This document shows, piece by piece, positions 7,959 through 14,735 of a stretch of 40,961 bases of DNA. The position numbers were made by a program, and so were the translations under genes. The stretch's first letter is position 1. Each line of letters starts with the position of its first letter. Source of the stretch: Streptosporangiaceae bacterium (GTDB lineage Bacteria; Actinomycetota; Actinomycetes; Streptosporangiales; Streptosporangiaceae); contig JAICYD010000061.1 in NCBI GenBank assembly GCA_025934375.1, positions 1 through 40,961 of the forward strand, in the 5' to 3' direction. The notes below the pieces were generated by a model, which was not told the DNA's origin, ran no database searches, and saw nothing but the letters and a program-made list of their open reading frames with translations.

Positions 7959-8561
7959 ATGGCGGCGGATGAGGCGGGCGTGGCGGAGCGGAAGGCGGCC
8001 CTGCGCCGGCAGGTCGTGACGGCCCGCGCGCGGATGCCCCTCCCCGAGCGGGAGGCCGCCGGGCGGGCGATCCGTGACCATGTCCTGTCTATGCCGGAAG
8101 TGGCGGCGGCCGGGACGATCGCGGCGTACTACTCGGTCGGCACCGAGCCGGCCACTCACTCACTGGTGTACGCGCTGTGGAAGCGCGGTTCCTACGTGAT
8201 CTTGCCGCTGCTGCTGCCGGACGGTGATCTTGACTGGGCCTCCTACGAGGGGCCGGACTCGCTGGTTCCCGGGCCGCGCGGGCTGCTGCAGCCCGGCGAG
8301 CCGCCCCGCGGGATCGAGACGGTGTCGCGGGCCGACGTCGTGCTGGCGCCCGCGGTGGCGGTGGACGGCGCGGGGTACCGGCTGGGCCGGGGCGGCGGGT
8401 CCTATGACCGGGCGCTGGCGCGGGTGGGGGAACTGGTGCCGCTCATCGCCTTGGTGTATGACGCTGAGCTGGTGACGCAGGTCCCGGTGGCCGGGCACGA
8501 CCAGCGGGTGCGGGCCGTGGCCCGCCCGGCTCACGGCATCACGCGCCTACCACTGCCTTGA
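7959..8561 (+). CDS. 5-formyltetrahydrofolate cyclo-ligase
   Basis: This 200-aa cytosolic enzyme uses ATP to convert 5-formyltetrahydrofolate to 5,10-methenyltetrahydrofolate and so returns a storage folate to one-carbon metabolism. Motifs seen are RKAALRRQVVTARARM at the N-terminus (substrate and ATP contact), the central ILPLLLPDGDLDWASYEG and the C-terminal GAGYRLGRGGGSYDRALAR loop, the family variant of the GYGGGYYDR signature. ATG at 7959 is chosen because GGAAGGAGG ends eight bases before it; in-frame starts further upstream lack this. The last two codons and the stop fall inside the first copy of a 16-bp tandem repeat, so repeat instability could alter the C-terminus. Confidence 0.92.
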   Translation: MAADEAGVAERKAALRRQVVTARARMPLPEREAAGRAIRDHVLSMPEVAAAGTIAAYYSVGTEPATHSLVYALWKRGSYVILPLLLPDGDLDWASYEGPDSLVPGPRGLLQPGEPPRGIETVSRADVVLAPAVAVDGAGYRLGRGGGSYDRALARVGELVPLIALVYDAELVTQVPVAGHDQRVRAVARPAHGITRLPLP

Positions 8562-8649
8562 GGTGGCAGTGCCTTGAGGTGGCAGTGCCTTGAGGTGGCA
8601 CTGCCTTGAGGTGGCACTGCCTTGAGGTAGCACTGCCTTGAGGGAGCAC
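8554..8649. repeat. Six tandem copies of a 16-bp repeat
   Basis: The unit is TGCCTTGAGGTGGCAG. Copies 1-2 are identical; copies 3-4 end in CAC instead of CAG; copies 5 and 6 carry one or two further changes (GGTAGCAC, GGGAGCAC). The first copy contains the stop codon of the cyclo-ligase gene. CACTGCC at 8551-8557 can pair with GGCAGTG seven bases later, so in RNA the first copies can form stem-loops and may act as a terminator. The array ends 35 bases before the CIRCE operator of the next gene. Confidence 0.9.
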
Positions 8650-8684
8650 TGCCCGGAATTAGCTAGTCTTCTGGCCGGTTATCC

Positions 8685-8711
8685 TTAGCAGTCTTTAGCG
8701 GCGAGTGCTAA
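8685..8711 (+). promoter_or_regulatory. CIRCE operator (HrcA binding site) upstream of the FmdB-like gene
   Basis: The sequence TTAGCAGTC, nine bases, GAGTGCTAA differs from the CIRCE consensus TTAGCACTC-N9-GAGTGCTAA at one base of 18. CIRCE is the operator of the heat-shock repressor HrcA, normally in front of groES/groEL. It sits 37 bases before the GTG start, a normal place for a repressor site. It predicts heat or protein-stress induction of the downstream gene. The matching -35 and -10 hexamers are not clear enough to call. Confidence 0.85.
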
Positions 8712-8748
8712 TCTAGCCAACTGACTTGAGCTGTGCCCGGAGGAAGTC

Positions 8749-9135
8749 GTGCCCACTTACCAGTACGTTTGCACCGAGTGCGGTGGCCAGCTTGAGGCTG
8801 TCCAGCGATTCACCGATGATCCATTGACTGTGCACGAGGCCTGCGGCGGCAAGCTGCGCAAGGTCTTCTCTCCGGTGGGCATCGTGTTCAAGGGGTCAGG
8901 GTTCTACCGGACCGACAGCCGCAGCGGCTCTGACTCGTCGTCCGCGGCGTCCTCCCCGGCCGCCTCCGGCTCGGCTGAGTCCGGATCGTCGGGCACGCCG
9001 TCGGCCGAGTCGTCCTCATCGTCGGCATCCTCACCGTCGGCATCCTCCTCGTCAGGCGGAGACAAGGGCGGGGATAAGGGATCCTCGTCCGGGTCCTCGG
9101 GCTCGTCGGGCAAGTCGAGCGAGAAGGTCGCCTAG
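8749..9135 (+). CDS. FmdB-family zinc-ribbon protein, Ruc (Rv0991c)-like chaperone candidate
   Basis: A 128-aa protein with an N-terminal zinc ribbon (MPTYQYVCTECG, Cys8 and Cys11; HEACGG, His29 and Cys32), the family block VFSPVGIVFKGSGFYRTDSR, and a long Ser/Ala/Gly/Glu tail that must be disordered. This layout and the gene order match M. tuberculosis Rv0991c (Ruc), described as a redox-regulated chaperone whose tail unfolds when the cysteines are oxidised. Here the third of the four usual cysteines is His29, so the site would be Cys3His. GTG at 8749 follows GGAGGAA (8739-8745). The CIRCE operator upstream supports a role in protein quality control. It lies 4 bases before the MTA phosphorylase gene and is probably co-transcribed with it. 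Chaperone function is inferred from homology and regulation. Confidence 0.85.
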   Translation: MPTYQYVCTECGGQLEAVQRFTDDPLTVHEACGGKLRKVFSPVGIVFKGSGFYRTDSRSGSDSSSAASSPAASGSAESGSSGTPSAESSSSSASSPSASSSSGGDKGGDKGSSSGSSGSSGKSSEKVA

Positions 9136-9139
9136 CGCC

Positions 9140-9946
9140 ATGGCGGCGGTCGCGGACTTCGGGGTCATCGGCGGTTCCGGTTTCTACGAGTTCCTCACCG
9201 ACGCCGAAGAGGTGAAGGTCGACACGCCGTTCGGCGCGCCGAGCGAGACCCCGCTAGTCGGCGAGGTCGGCGGGAAGAAGGTCGCCTTCATCCCCCGGCA
9301 CGGCCGCGACCACCGGTACCCCCCGCACAAGATCCCCTACCGCGCCAACCTGTGGGCGATGCGCGCCCTGGGCGTCCGCCAGGTCCTCGCGCCCAGCGCG
9401 GTCGGGTCGCTGACCGCCTCCTACGGGCCGGGCACGCTGGCCATCCCGGACCAGCTCGTGGACCGCACCCGGGGCCGGGTCCAGACCTTCTACGACGAGC
9501 ACGCGGTGCACGTGCCGTTCGCGGACCCCTACTGCCCGACCGGGCGGGCCAGGGCCATTGCGGTTGCTCGCCAGTCCGGTTGGGTGCCAGCCGGATCGGG
9601 AACCCTCGTGATCATCGACGGTCCCCGCTTCTCCACCCGCGCGGAGTCGAAGTGGTACGCCGCCCAGGGGTGGACGCTCATCGGGATGACCGGCCACCCT
9701 GAGGCGGTCCTGGCCCGTGAGCTGGCTCTCTGCTACACGACGCTGGCCCTGGTCACCGACACTGACGCCGGCGTTGAAGAAGGTGACGGCGTGACGCAGG
9801 CGGAGGTCTTCGAAGTCTTCGCCGCGAACATGTCGCGGCTGCGCGAGCTCGTCGGCAAGGTCCTCGCCGCTTACCCGCAGCAGCGCGCGGACGATCTCTG
9901 CGCCCACGCCCTGGACGGCATCACCCTCCCGTTCGACCTGCCGTAG
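9140..9946 (+). CDS. mtnP: S-methyl-5'-thioadenosine phosphorylase
   Basis: A PNP/UDP-family phosphorylase (268 aa) that should split 5'-methylthioadenosine, the by-product of polyamine and other SAM-dependent reactions, into adenine and methylthioribose-1-phosphate. Visible are the phosphate-binding start FGVIGGSGFYEF, FIPRHGRDHRYPPHKIPYRANLW (cut here as FIPRHGRDHRYPPH and IPYRANLW), the purine-site segment DGPRFSTRAESKWYAAQGW and MTGHPEAVLARELALCY. The acidic base contact region reads TDTDAG, so a preference for other 6-oxo purines cannot be excluded by eye. ATG at 9140 begins five bases after the upstream stop codon. The fmdB-mtnP pairing is common in actinobacteria. Confidence is high for the family and good for the substrate. 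Confidence 0.9.
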   Translation: MAAVADFGVIGGSGFYEFLTDAEEVKVDTPFGAPSETPLVGEVGGKKVAFIPRHGRDHRYPPHKIPYRANLWAMRALGVRQVLAPSAVGSLTASYGPGTLAIPDQLVDRTRGRVQTFYDEHAVHVPFADPYCPTGRARAIAVARQSGWVPAGSGTLVIIDGPRFSTRAESKWYAAQGWTLIGMTGHPEAVLARELALCYTTLALVTDTDAGVEEGDGVTQAEVFEVFAANMSRLRELVGKVLAAYPQQRADDLCAHALDGITLPFDLP

Positions 9947-9970
9947 CCGCGCAGCGGTAAGGTCTGGCGC

Positions 9971-10573
9971 GTGAGCGCTCAAGAGATCCCGGCCACTGGC
10001 ACAGCCCGGGTGCACGTACTGAACGAGGGCTACGTCGGCCTGGACGGCGATGACGAGCGGGTAAGCGGCACCGTCACGCTGATCATCGACGGCGACGCGG
10101 TCATCATCGTCGATCCCGGGATGGTCGCGTCCCGCGGTTCGCTGCTCGCCGCGCTGGCGGCGCACGGGCAGCAGGCGGAGGCCGTCACTGACGTGGTCTT
10201 CAGCCACCATCACCCGGACCACACCGTCAACGCGGCGCTGTTCCCCAACGCCCGCGTCCATGACCACTGGGCGATCTACGACGGGGACCGGTGGATCGAC
10301 CGGGACGCCGACGGCTACCAGATCACCCCCAGCGTGCGGCTGCTGCGCACACCCGGGCACACTGGCGAGGACATCTCCACGATCGCGTCCACCGAGTCCG
10401 GCGTGTACGCCTGCACCCATGCCTGGTGGGGCGCGGACGGCCCGGCCGAGGACCCGCTGGGCAGCGACGCCCGGGCGCTCGCCGAGAGCCGCGAACGCCT
10501 GCTCGGCATCGCCACCGTAATCATCCCCGGCCACGCCGCCCCCTTCAGCCCCAGTCCCCGCACCCCCCGGTAA
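9971..10573 (+). CDS. MBL-fold metallo-hydrolase
   Basis: A 200-aa single-domain metallo-beta-lactamase-fold hydrolase, probably binding two zinc ions. The metal motif SHHHPDHT (His79, His81, Asp83, His84) is followed by TPGHTGED (third-site His) and a C-terminal IIPGHAAPF histidine, giving the usual ligand set. The size and a compact N-terminal domain resemble the MBLAC1-like small hydrolases rather than glyoxalase II or beta-lactamase, but the substrate cannot be predicted. GTG at 9971 follows the mtnP stop by 24 bases with only a weak Shine-Dalgarno (TAAGG). It is the last gene of the rightward run and is followed by a 273-bp spacer with a strong hairpin. Confidence 0.8.
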   Translation: MSAQEIPATGTARVHVLNEGYVGLDGDDERVSGTVTLIIDGDAVIIVDPGMVASRGSLLAALAAHGQQAEAVTDVVFSHHHPDHTVNAALFPNARVHDHWAIYDGDRWIDRDADGYQITPSVRLLRTPGHTGEDISTIASTESGVYACTHAWWGADGPAEDPLGSDARALAESRERLLGIATVIIPGHAAPFSPSPRTPR

Positions 10574-10764
10574 AGCGAATCCACCTCCAAGCGAGGGAAG
10601 GGCGGGGCTGATGTGGCGAACGTCGGCTGGGTCCACCGCGTTCTCGCTAGCGCGTAACACCTGGCGGCCCGGTGGCGCTTTTACGTATGAGAGGTTGGTC
10701 AATGGGCGCGTATGCCTGGCCTTGCCCCGTGGGTCAGGACTCGTGTCCGCGAGCGCGCAAGAAG

Positions 10765-10800
10765 CGAAGGGCCGGCACCCGAGAGGGTGCCGGCCCTTCG
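10765..10800. terminator. Strong 16-bp stem, GAGA-loop hairpin between convergent operons
   Basis: Positions 10765-10780 and 10785-10800 are perfect reverse complements around a GAGA tetraloop. The hairpin lies between the end of the rightward MBL gene and the end of the leftward ABC-transporter operon, and it could stop transcription from either side. There is no T-run on either strand, which is usual for high-GC actinobacteria. Nothing else was recognised in the 273-bp spacer 10574-10846. Confidence 0.75.
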
Positions 10801-10846
10801 CCGTTGACGGGGCCTGGGAGGGCAGGCCCGGTCTTCGGGAGAGGCC

Positions 10847-11872
10847 CTATCTTCGCGAACGGCCGAAGTAGCTTGCCCGCAGCCGGTCGAGCAAGATCGC
10901 CACGCCGAGCACCACGCCCTGGACCACCTGCTGGTAGTACGGGCTGACGTGCAGGGCGAGCAGCCCGTTGGCGATGAACTCCAGCAAGATCGCGCCCGCG
11001 GCGACGCCGATGATCCGGCCCTCGCCGCCGAACAGCGACATCCCGCCGACGACCGCGGCCGCGATGGCGATCAGCTCCCAGCCGGAGCCTCCGACGGACG
11101 GGTCGGCAACGTTCATCCGGCCGATCACCAAGATCCCCACGACCCCGGCCAGCAGCGCGCTGGCGACGTAGGTGGTGGTGATCCGGCGGGCGACCGGGAT
11201 GCCAGCCAGCCGGGCGGCCTCCTTGTTGCCGCCGACCGCGTAGACCTGCCGCCCGATGTAGGTCCGCTCCAGGGCGAACCACGCGATCAGCGCGACCCCG
11301 AAGAAGAAGATCGCCGGCACTGGAATCCGCTGGATATAGAACGAGCTGAGGTTGGAGAACAACGGGTCAATGCCGTTAATGGGCGTGCCGCCGGTTATGG
11401 CCAGCGCCAGCCCCTGCGCGGTCGTGAAGGTCACCAGGGTGATCACGAACGGCGGGACGTTCAGCTTGGTGACCATCGTGCCGTGCCAGATCCCTACCAC
11501 GGCGCAGACAGCCAGCGTGAACAAGATGGCCACCGGCGCGGGCAGCCCCGCGTTGACGTTGAACCAGGCGGCCAGGATGCCCGCCAGGCCCGCCAGCGCG
11601 CCGACCGACAAGTCGATGCCGCCGGTGAGGATGACCAGCGACTCGCCGATGGCCAGAATGCCGACCTGGGCCAGGTCACGGCCCATCACCTGCAGGTTGC
11701 CAACGCTGGCGTACGTCGAGGCGTTCGCCGCGATGGCCGCGAAGACCACGACGCAGGCGATGACGACGCCCGCCTCGGGCGACTCAGCGAGCCGCCGCAA
11801 TAGCCGGCTGCCTGTCCGGGGGCGAGTGTCCGGCGCGGCGGTCGGCGGCGGGAGGGTGCTCTGGGCGCTCAT
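10847..11872 (-). CDS. Sugar ABC transporter permease (AraH/RbsC type)
   Basis: A 341-aa inner-membrane permease of the BPD_transp_2 family used for monosaccharide import. About eight to ten hydrophobic segments follow a polar 25-residue N-terminus, and the family marks ILTGGIDLSVGALAGLAG (about 81-98) and VGGNKEAARLAGIPV are present. Its ATG overlaps the stop of the ATPase gene by ATGA. Position at the end of araB-araD-araA, binding protein, ATPase, permease makes L-arabinose the likely cargo. The family also carries ribose, xylose and galactose, so specificity rests on context. The downstream hairpin at 10765-10800 probably marks the end of the operon. Confidence 0.9.
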   Translation of the reverse strand: MSAQSTLPPPTAAPDTRPRTGSRLLRRLAESPEAGVVIACVVVFAAIAANASTYASVGNLQVMGRDLAQVGILAIGESLVILTGGIDLSVGALAGLAGILAAWFNVNAGLPAPVAILFTLAVCAVVGIWHGTMVTKLNVPPFVITLVTFTTAQGLALAITGGTPINGIDPLFSNLSSFYIQRIPVPAIFFFGVALIAWFALERTYIGRQVYAVGGNKEAARLAGIPVARRITTTYVASALLAGVVGILVIGRMNVADPSVGGSGWELIAIAAAVVGGMSLFGGEGRIIGVAAGAILLEFIANGLLALHVSPYYQQVVQGVVLGVAILLDRLRASYFGRSRR

Positions 11873-13440
11873 TGGCCCGCTCCGTTCGGGACAGTTACGG
11901 GTGATTCGGTGGTAGTTCCGGCCGCGGCCGTCATGATGCGCTCCTTGGTCGCCTCATCGCCGCTGAGTACCGCGGTCACCCGGCCCCGGCGCAGCACCGC
12001 GATCCGGTGGCAGATGAGCTGCAGTTCCTCCAGCTCCGAGGAGGCGACGAGGACGGCCATGCCCTCGGCGGCGGCCCCGTCGATGAGCTCGTAGATCTCG
12101 GCCTTGGCGCCGACGTCAACGCCGCGGGTAGGCTCGTCAAGCAGGAGGAGGCGTGGCTTGGTCGCGAATGCCCGGCCGAAGACCACCCGCTGCTGGTTGC
12201 CGCCCGATAGCGACCCGACCGGCTGGTCAACCGACTGCATGCGCACCCGGACGCCCTCGGCGATCTTCCTGCCCTCGGCGCGCTGCCGGCCGGGGCTCAG
12301 CAGGCCGCGGCTGGAGATCCGCCGCAAGATGGCGACCGTCACGTTGGCGGCGATCGGGGCGAACAGCACTAGCGACTGCTCCTTGCGGTCCTCCGGGATC
12401 AGCGAGATCCCGGCGGCGGTGCCGTCAGCCGGGCCGTGCGGCCGGTACGGCTGGCCGGCCAGCGTCATGGTGCCCCCGGTCGCGGGCTGCGCCCCCGCCA
12501 CGGTGTGGATCAGGCGGCTGCGGCCCGAGCCCATGAGCCCGGCGACGCCGACGATCTCGCCGGCGTGCACGTCCAGGTCCAGCGGGCCGAGGCCGGCCGC
12601 GGTGAGGCCGCGCAGCGACAAGTACGGCGCGGCGTCGGGATCGGCCACCGGCGGAGGCGCCAGGTGGCTGATCTCGCCGCCGACCATCTCGCGGATCAGA
12701 CGCGCCTCGGTGGCTTCTTCCGGCGTGAGGTCGGCGACCAGCCGCCCGTTGCGCAGCACCAGGATCCGGTCGCTGATCTCGCGGACCTCATCCAGCCGGT
12801 GCCCGATGAACAGTACGGTGCCGCCGCGGTCGGCGACCTGCCGGGCCAGGCCGAAGACCATGGCCGCCTCGACCGGGCCGAGCGCCGAGGTCGGCTCATC
12901 CAAGATGAGCAGCTTCGGCTCGCGGCCCCAGGCCTTGGCGATCTCGATCATCTGCCGGGTCGGCACCGGCAGGCTGCGCACCTCCCGGTGCACGCCACCG
13001 ATGGCCTTCGCCGAAAGGCCGATGTCGGCCAGCATGGCCTCCGCCTCGGCCTTCAGCGCCGACCGGTCGACCAGGAAACGCCCTCTCGTCACCCGGGGCC
13101 GGCGGCCCAGGAGCAGGTTCTCCGCCACCGACAGCTGGCCGACCAGCGGGAACTCCTGGGAGACGAGGGCGACGCCGAGGCGCTGGGCGGCCTCGGTCGA
13201 GCCCGGCGGCAGCGGGACCCCGTCGATCTCGATGTCACCGCCGTCGCGGTGGACCGAGCCCGCCAGCGTGCCCATCAGGGTCGACTTGCCGGCGCCGTTC
13301 TCGCCGACCACGCCGATGACCTGCCCCCCGTGCAGGTCCAACTCGGGCAGGTCGAGGACGCGGACCGGCCCGTAGGACTTGTGGACACCCCGCAGCCGCG
13401 CGGTGACCGCGCGGCTGGGGGTGCTGGTGGGTTCGGCCAC
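11869..13440 (-). CDS. Sugar ABC transporter ATP-binding protein, two ABC domains (AraG/RbsA type)
   Basis: A 523-aa cytoplasmic ATPase with two fused ABC domains, the form typical of monosaccharide importers. The first domain has an intact Walker A (GENGAGKST, residues 46-54), signature region and Walker B (LLILDEPTSAL). The second has a degenerate P-loop (GLMGSGRSR) but a clear signature LSGGNQQRVVFGRA and Walker B LLLLDEPTRGVD. The family usually hydrolyses ATP in one site only, and this asymmetry is normal for it. GTG at 13440 begins three bases after the binding-protein stop, and its end overlaps the permease start. It probably energises arabinose uptake. Confidence 0.92.
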   Translation of the reverse strand: MAEPTSTPSRAVTARLRGVHKSYGPVRVLDLPELDLHGGQVIGVVGENGAGKSTLMGTLAGSVHRDGGDIEIDGVPLPPGSTEAAQRLGVALVSQEFPLVGQLSVAENLLLGRRPRVTRGRFLVDRSALKAEAEAMLADIGLSAKAIGGVHREVRSLPVPTRQMIEIAKAWGREPKLLILDEPTSALGPVEAAMVFGLARQVADRGGTVLFIGHRLDEVREISDRILVLRNGRLVADLTPEEATEARLIREMVGGEISHLAPPPVADPDAAPYLSLRGLTAAGLGPLDLDVHAGEIVGVAGLMGSGRSRLIHTVAGAQPATGGTMTLAGQPYRPHGPADGTAAGISLIPEDRKEQSLVLFAPIAANVTVAILRRISSRGLLSPGRQRAEGRKIAEGVRVRMQSVDQPVGSLSGGNQQRVVFGRAFATKPRLLLLDEPTRGVDVGAKAEIYELIDGAAAEGMAVLVASSELEELQLICHRIAVLRRGRVTAVLSGDEATKERIMTAAAGTTTESPVTVPNGAGQ

Positions 13441-13443
13441 AGG

Positions 13444-14619
13444 TCAGCCGATTCCGAGCTGGGTTTGTAGGGCCTGGTACTGGGAGATGTCCGACTTGGT
13501 GACCAGGCCGACGCCGGACGACAGCGTGAAGCCATCGCTGGACAGGTACGGCTTGACCAGCGCGGCGGTGGCGGCGGCGCCGAGCACCTTCTCCGCGGTC
13601 AGGATGTAGGCGCCGGTGTAGCCCTGCTGGTACGGCATCTGGACGACGGTGCCGCCGATGACGCCGGAGTTGATGAACTGCAGCGTCTGGGCGTCAGAGT
13701 CGTCGGAGACGATGGACACGCTGGAGGTCTTGCCAGCCGACTGGACCGCCTGGGCGAGCGCCGGGCCGTCGTAGGAGTACACCCCGTACAGGCCGTTGAC
13801 GTCGGGGTTGTTGGCCAGGATGGTCTCCGCGTCGGAGGTCGCGGTGGAGGCCGACAGGTTGTCGTTGACCTTCTGCGCGACCGTGATGTTGGTGCCCTTG
13901 ATGGCGTCCTCGAAGCCCTGGATGCGCTGGGTGGCGTTCGCGGCGGTCAGCGAACCGACCAGGATCGCGACCTTGCCAGTGCCCTTGAGCAGGGTCTTCA
14001 TGGCGGTGCCGGCCGCCATGCCGGCGTCGTAGTTCGGCGTGCCCAGGTAAAGGCCCTTGGCCGCCGTGTCCGGGAGCGGGGAGTCGATCGGCAGGACGAA
14101 GATGCCCTTGCCCATGTCCGTGGCGATCGTGCCCTTGGCCGATGCCGGGTCGATCGCGGAGATCGAGTAGCCGGTGATGCCCTGCGACCGTAGCGTCTCC
14201 ATCTCGGAGTTCTGCTCGGTCAGCTTGCCGTTCGGCGGGGCGAAGTAGGTGCACTTGGCGGTGGACAGGCCGAGGTCCGAGCAGCCCTTCTGGAAGCCGA
14301 CCTGGCCGGCCTTCCAGTAGTCGGCCGCGACGTTGACCACCATCGCGATGTTGACCTTGGACAGGTCCTTGCCCTTGAGGGCGTTCTTGATGGCGGTGTC
14401 GAGCTGGCCGAGCTTGTCCTGGTTGAACGCCAGGGACCCGCTGAGCGAGACGGGCGCGGCCGCCGACGAGGACGCGGACGAGGACGCGCCGGAGGCCGAG
14501 GTGGCCGGGGGCGGAGCGCTGCTGGAGGTGGAGCCACTCGGGCTCTTGGAGCAGGCGGCGGACAAGGCCAGCAGCGCTACCGCGGGAATTACGGCCAGCG
14601 CCTTTGCGGTGGTTCTCAT
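13444..14619 (-). CDS. Sugar-binding lipoprotein of an ABC transporter (periplasmic-binding type 1/4)
   Basis: The extracellular receptor (391 aa) that would capture the sugar and hand it to the permease. ATG at 14619 gives a short lipoprotein signal: positively charged start, hydrophobic core and lipobox-like LSAAC, followed by a Ser/Ala/Pro-rich linker that keeps the domain off the membrane. The body has the type I binding-protein pattern (VNIAMVVNVAADYWKAGQVG, then SISAIDPASAKG, AILVGSLTAANATQRIQGF, and GLYGVYSYDGPALAQAV). A start 63 bases upstream is possible but spoils the signal peptide. The gap of 116 bases after araA contains a small hairpin that might set the higher expression binding proteins usually need. 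L-arabinose is inferred from the neighbours. Confidence 0.88.
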   Translation of the reverse strand: MRTTAKALAVIPAVALLALSAACSKSPSGSTSSSAPPPATSASGASSSASSSAAAPVSLSGSLAFNQDKLGQLDTAIKNALKGKDLSKVNIAMVVNVAADYWKAGQVGFQKGCSDLGLSTAKCTYFAPPNGKLTEQNSEMETLRSQGITGYSISAIDPASAKGTIATDMGKGIFVLPIDSPLPDTAAKGLYLGTPNYDAGMAAGTAMKTLLKGTGKVAILVGSLTAANATQRIQGFEDAIKGTNITVAQKVNDNLSASTATSDAETILANNPDVNGLYGVYSYDGPALAQAVQSAGKTSSVSIVSDDSDAQTLQFINSGVIGGTVVQMPYQQGYTGAYILTAEKVLGAAATAALVKPYLSSDGFTLSSGVGLVTKSDISQYQALQTQLGIG

Positions 14620-14686
14620 GTGCTTCTTTGCCCTTCGTGTGATGGGAGATTTATTGATCGACGACTTGGTCGGAAGGGTCATTAAG

Positions 14687-14702
14687 GGGCCGTTACCGGC
14701 CC
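14687..14702. terminator. Small GC hairpin between araA and the binding-protein gene
   Basis: GGGCCG, TTAC, CGGCCC forms a perfect 6-bp stem with a four-base loop just after the araA stop on the minus strand. It could weaken read-through or protect mRNA 3' ends between the catabolic and transport genes. It is short, and hairpins of this size occur by chance at this GC content. Confidence 0.3.
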
Positions 14703-14735
14703 TGAGCGGGCCGCTAAGAGCCTTGAGTAAGCCGC

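Noticed and set aside
8554..8649. Short CRISPR array
   Set aside because: The 16-base units are directly adjacent with no spacers, and no cas genes are in the window.
8554..8660. HspR (HAIR) sites because TTGAGG recurs
   Set aside because: The HAIR pattern needs an inverted CTTGAGT-N7-ACTCAAG; here TTGAGG recurs only in direct orientation as part of the tandem repeat.
10611..10871. Rightward open frame after the MBL hydrolase
   Set aside because: It crosses the strong hairpin at 10765-10800 and enters the permease gene antisense; no family pattern is seen.
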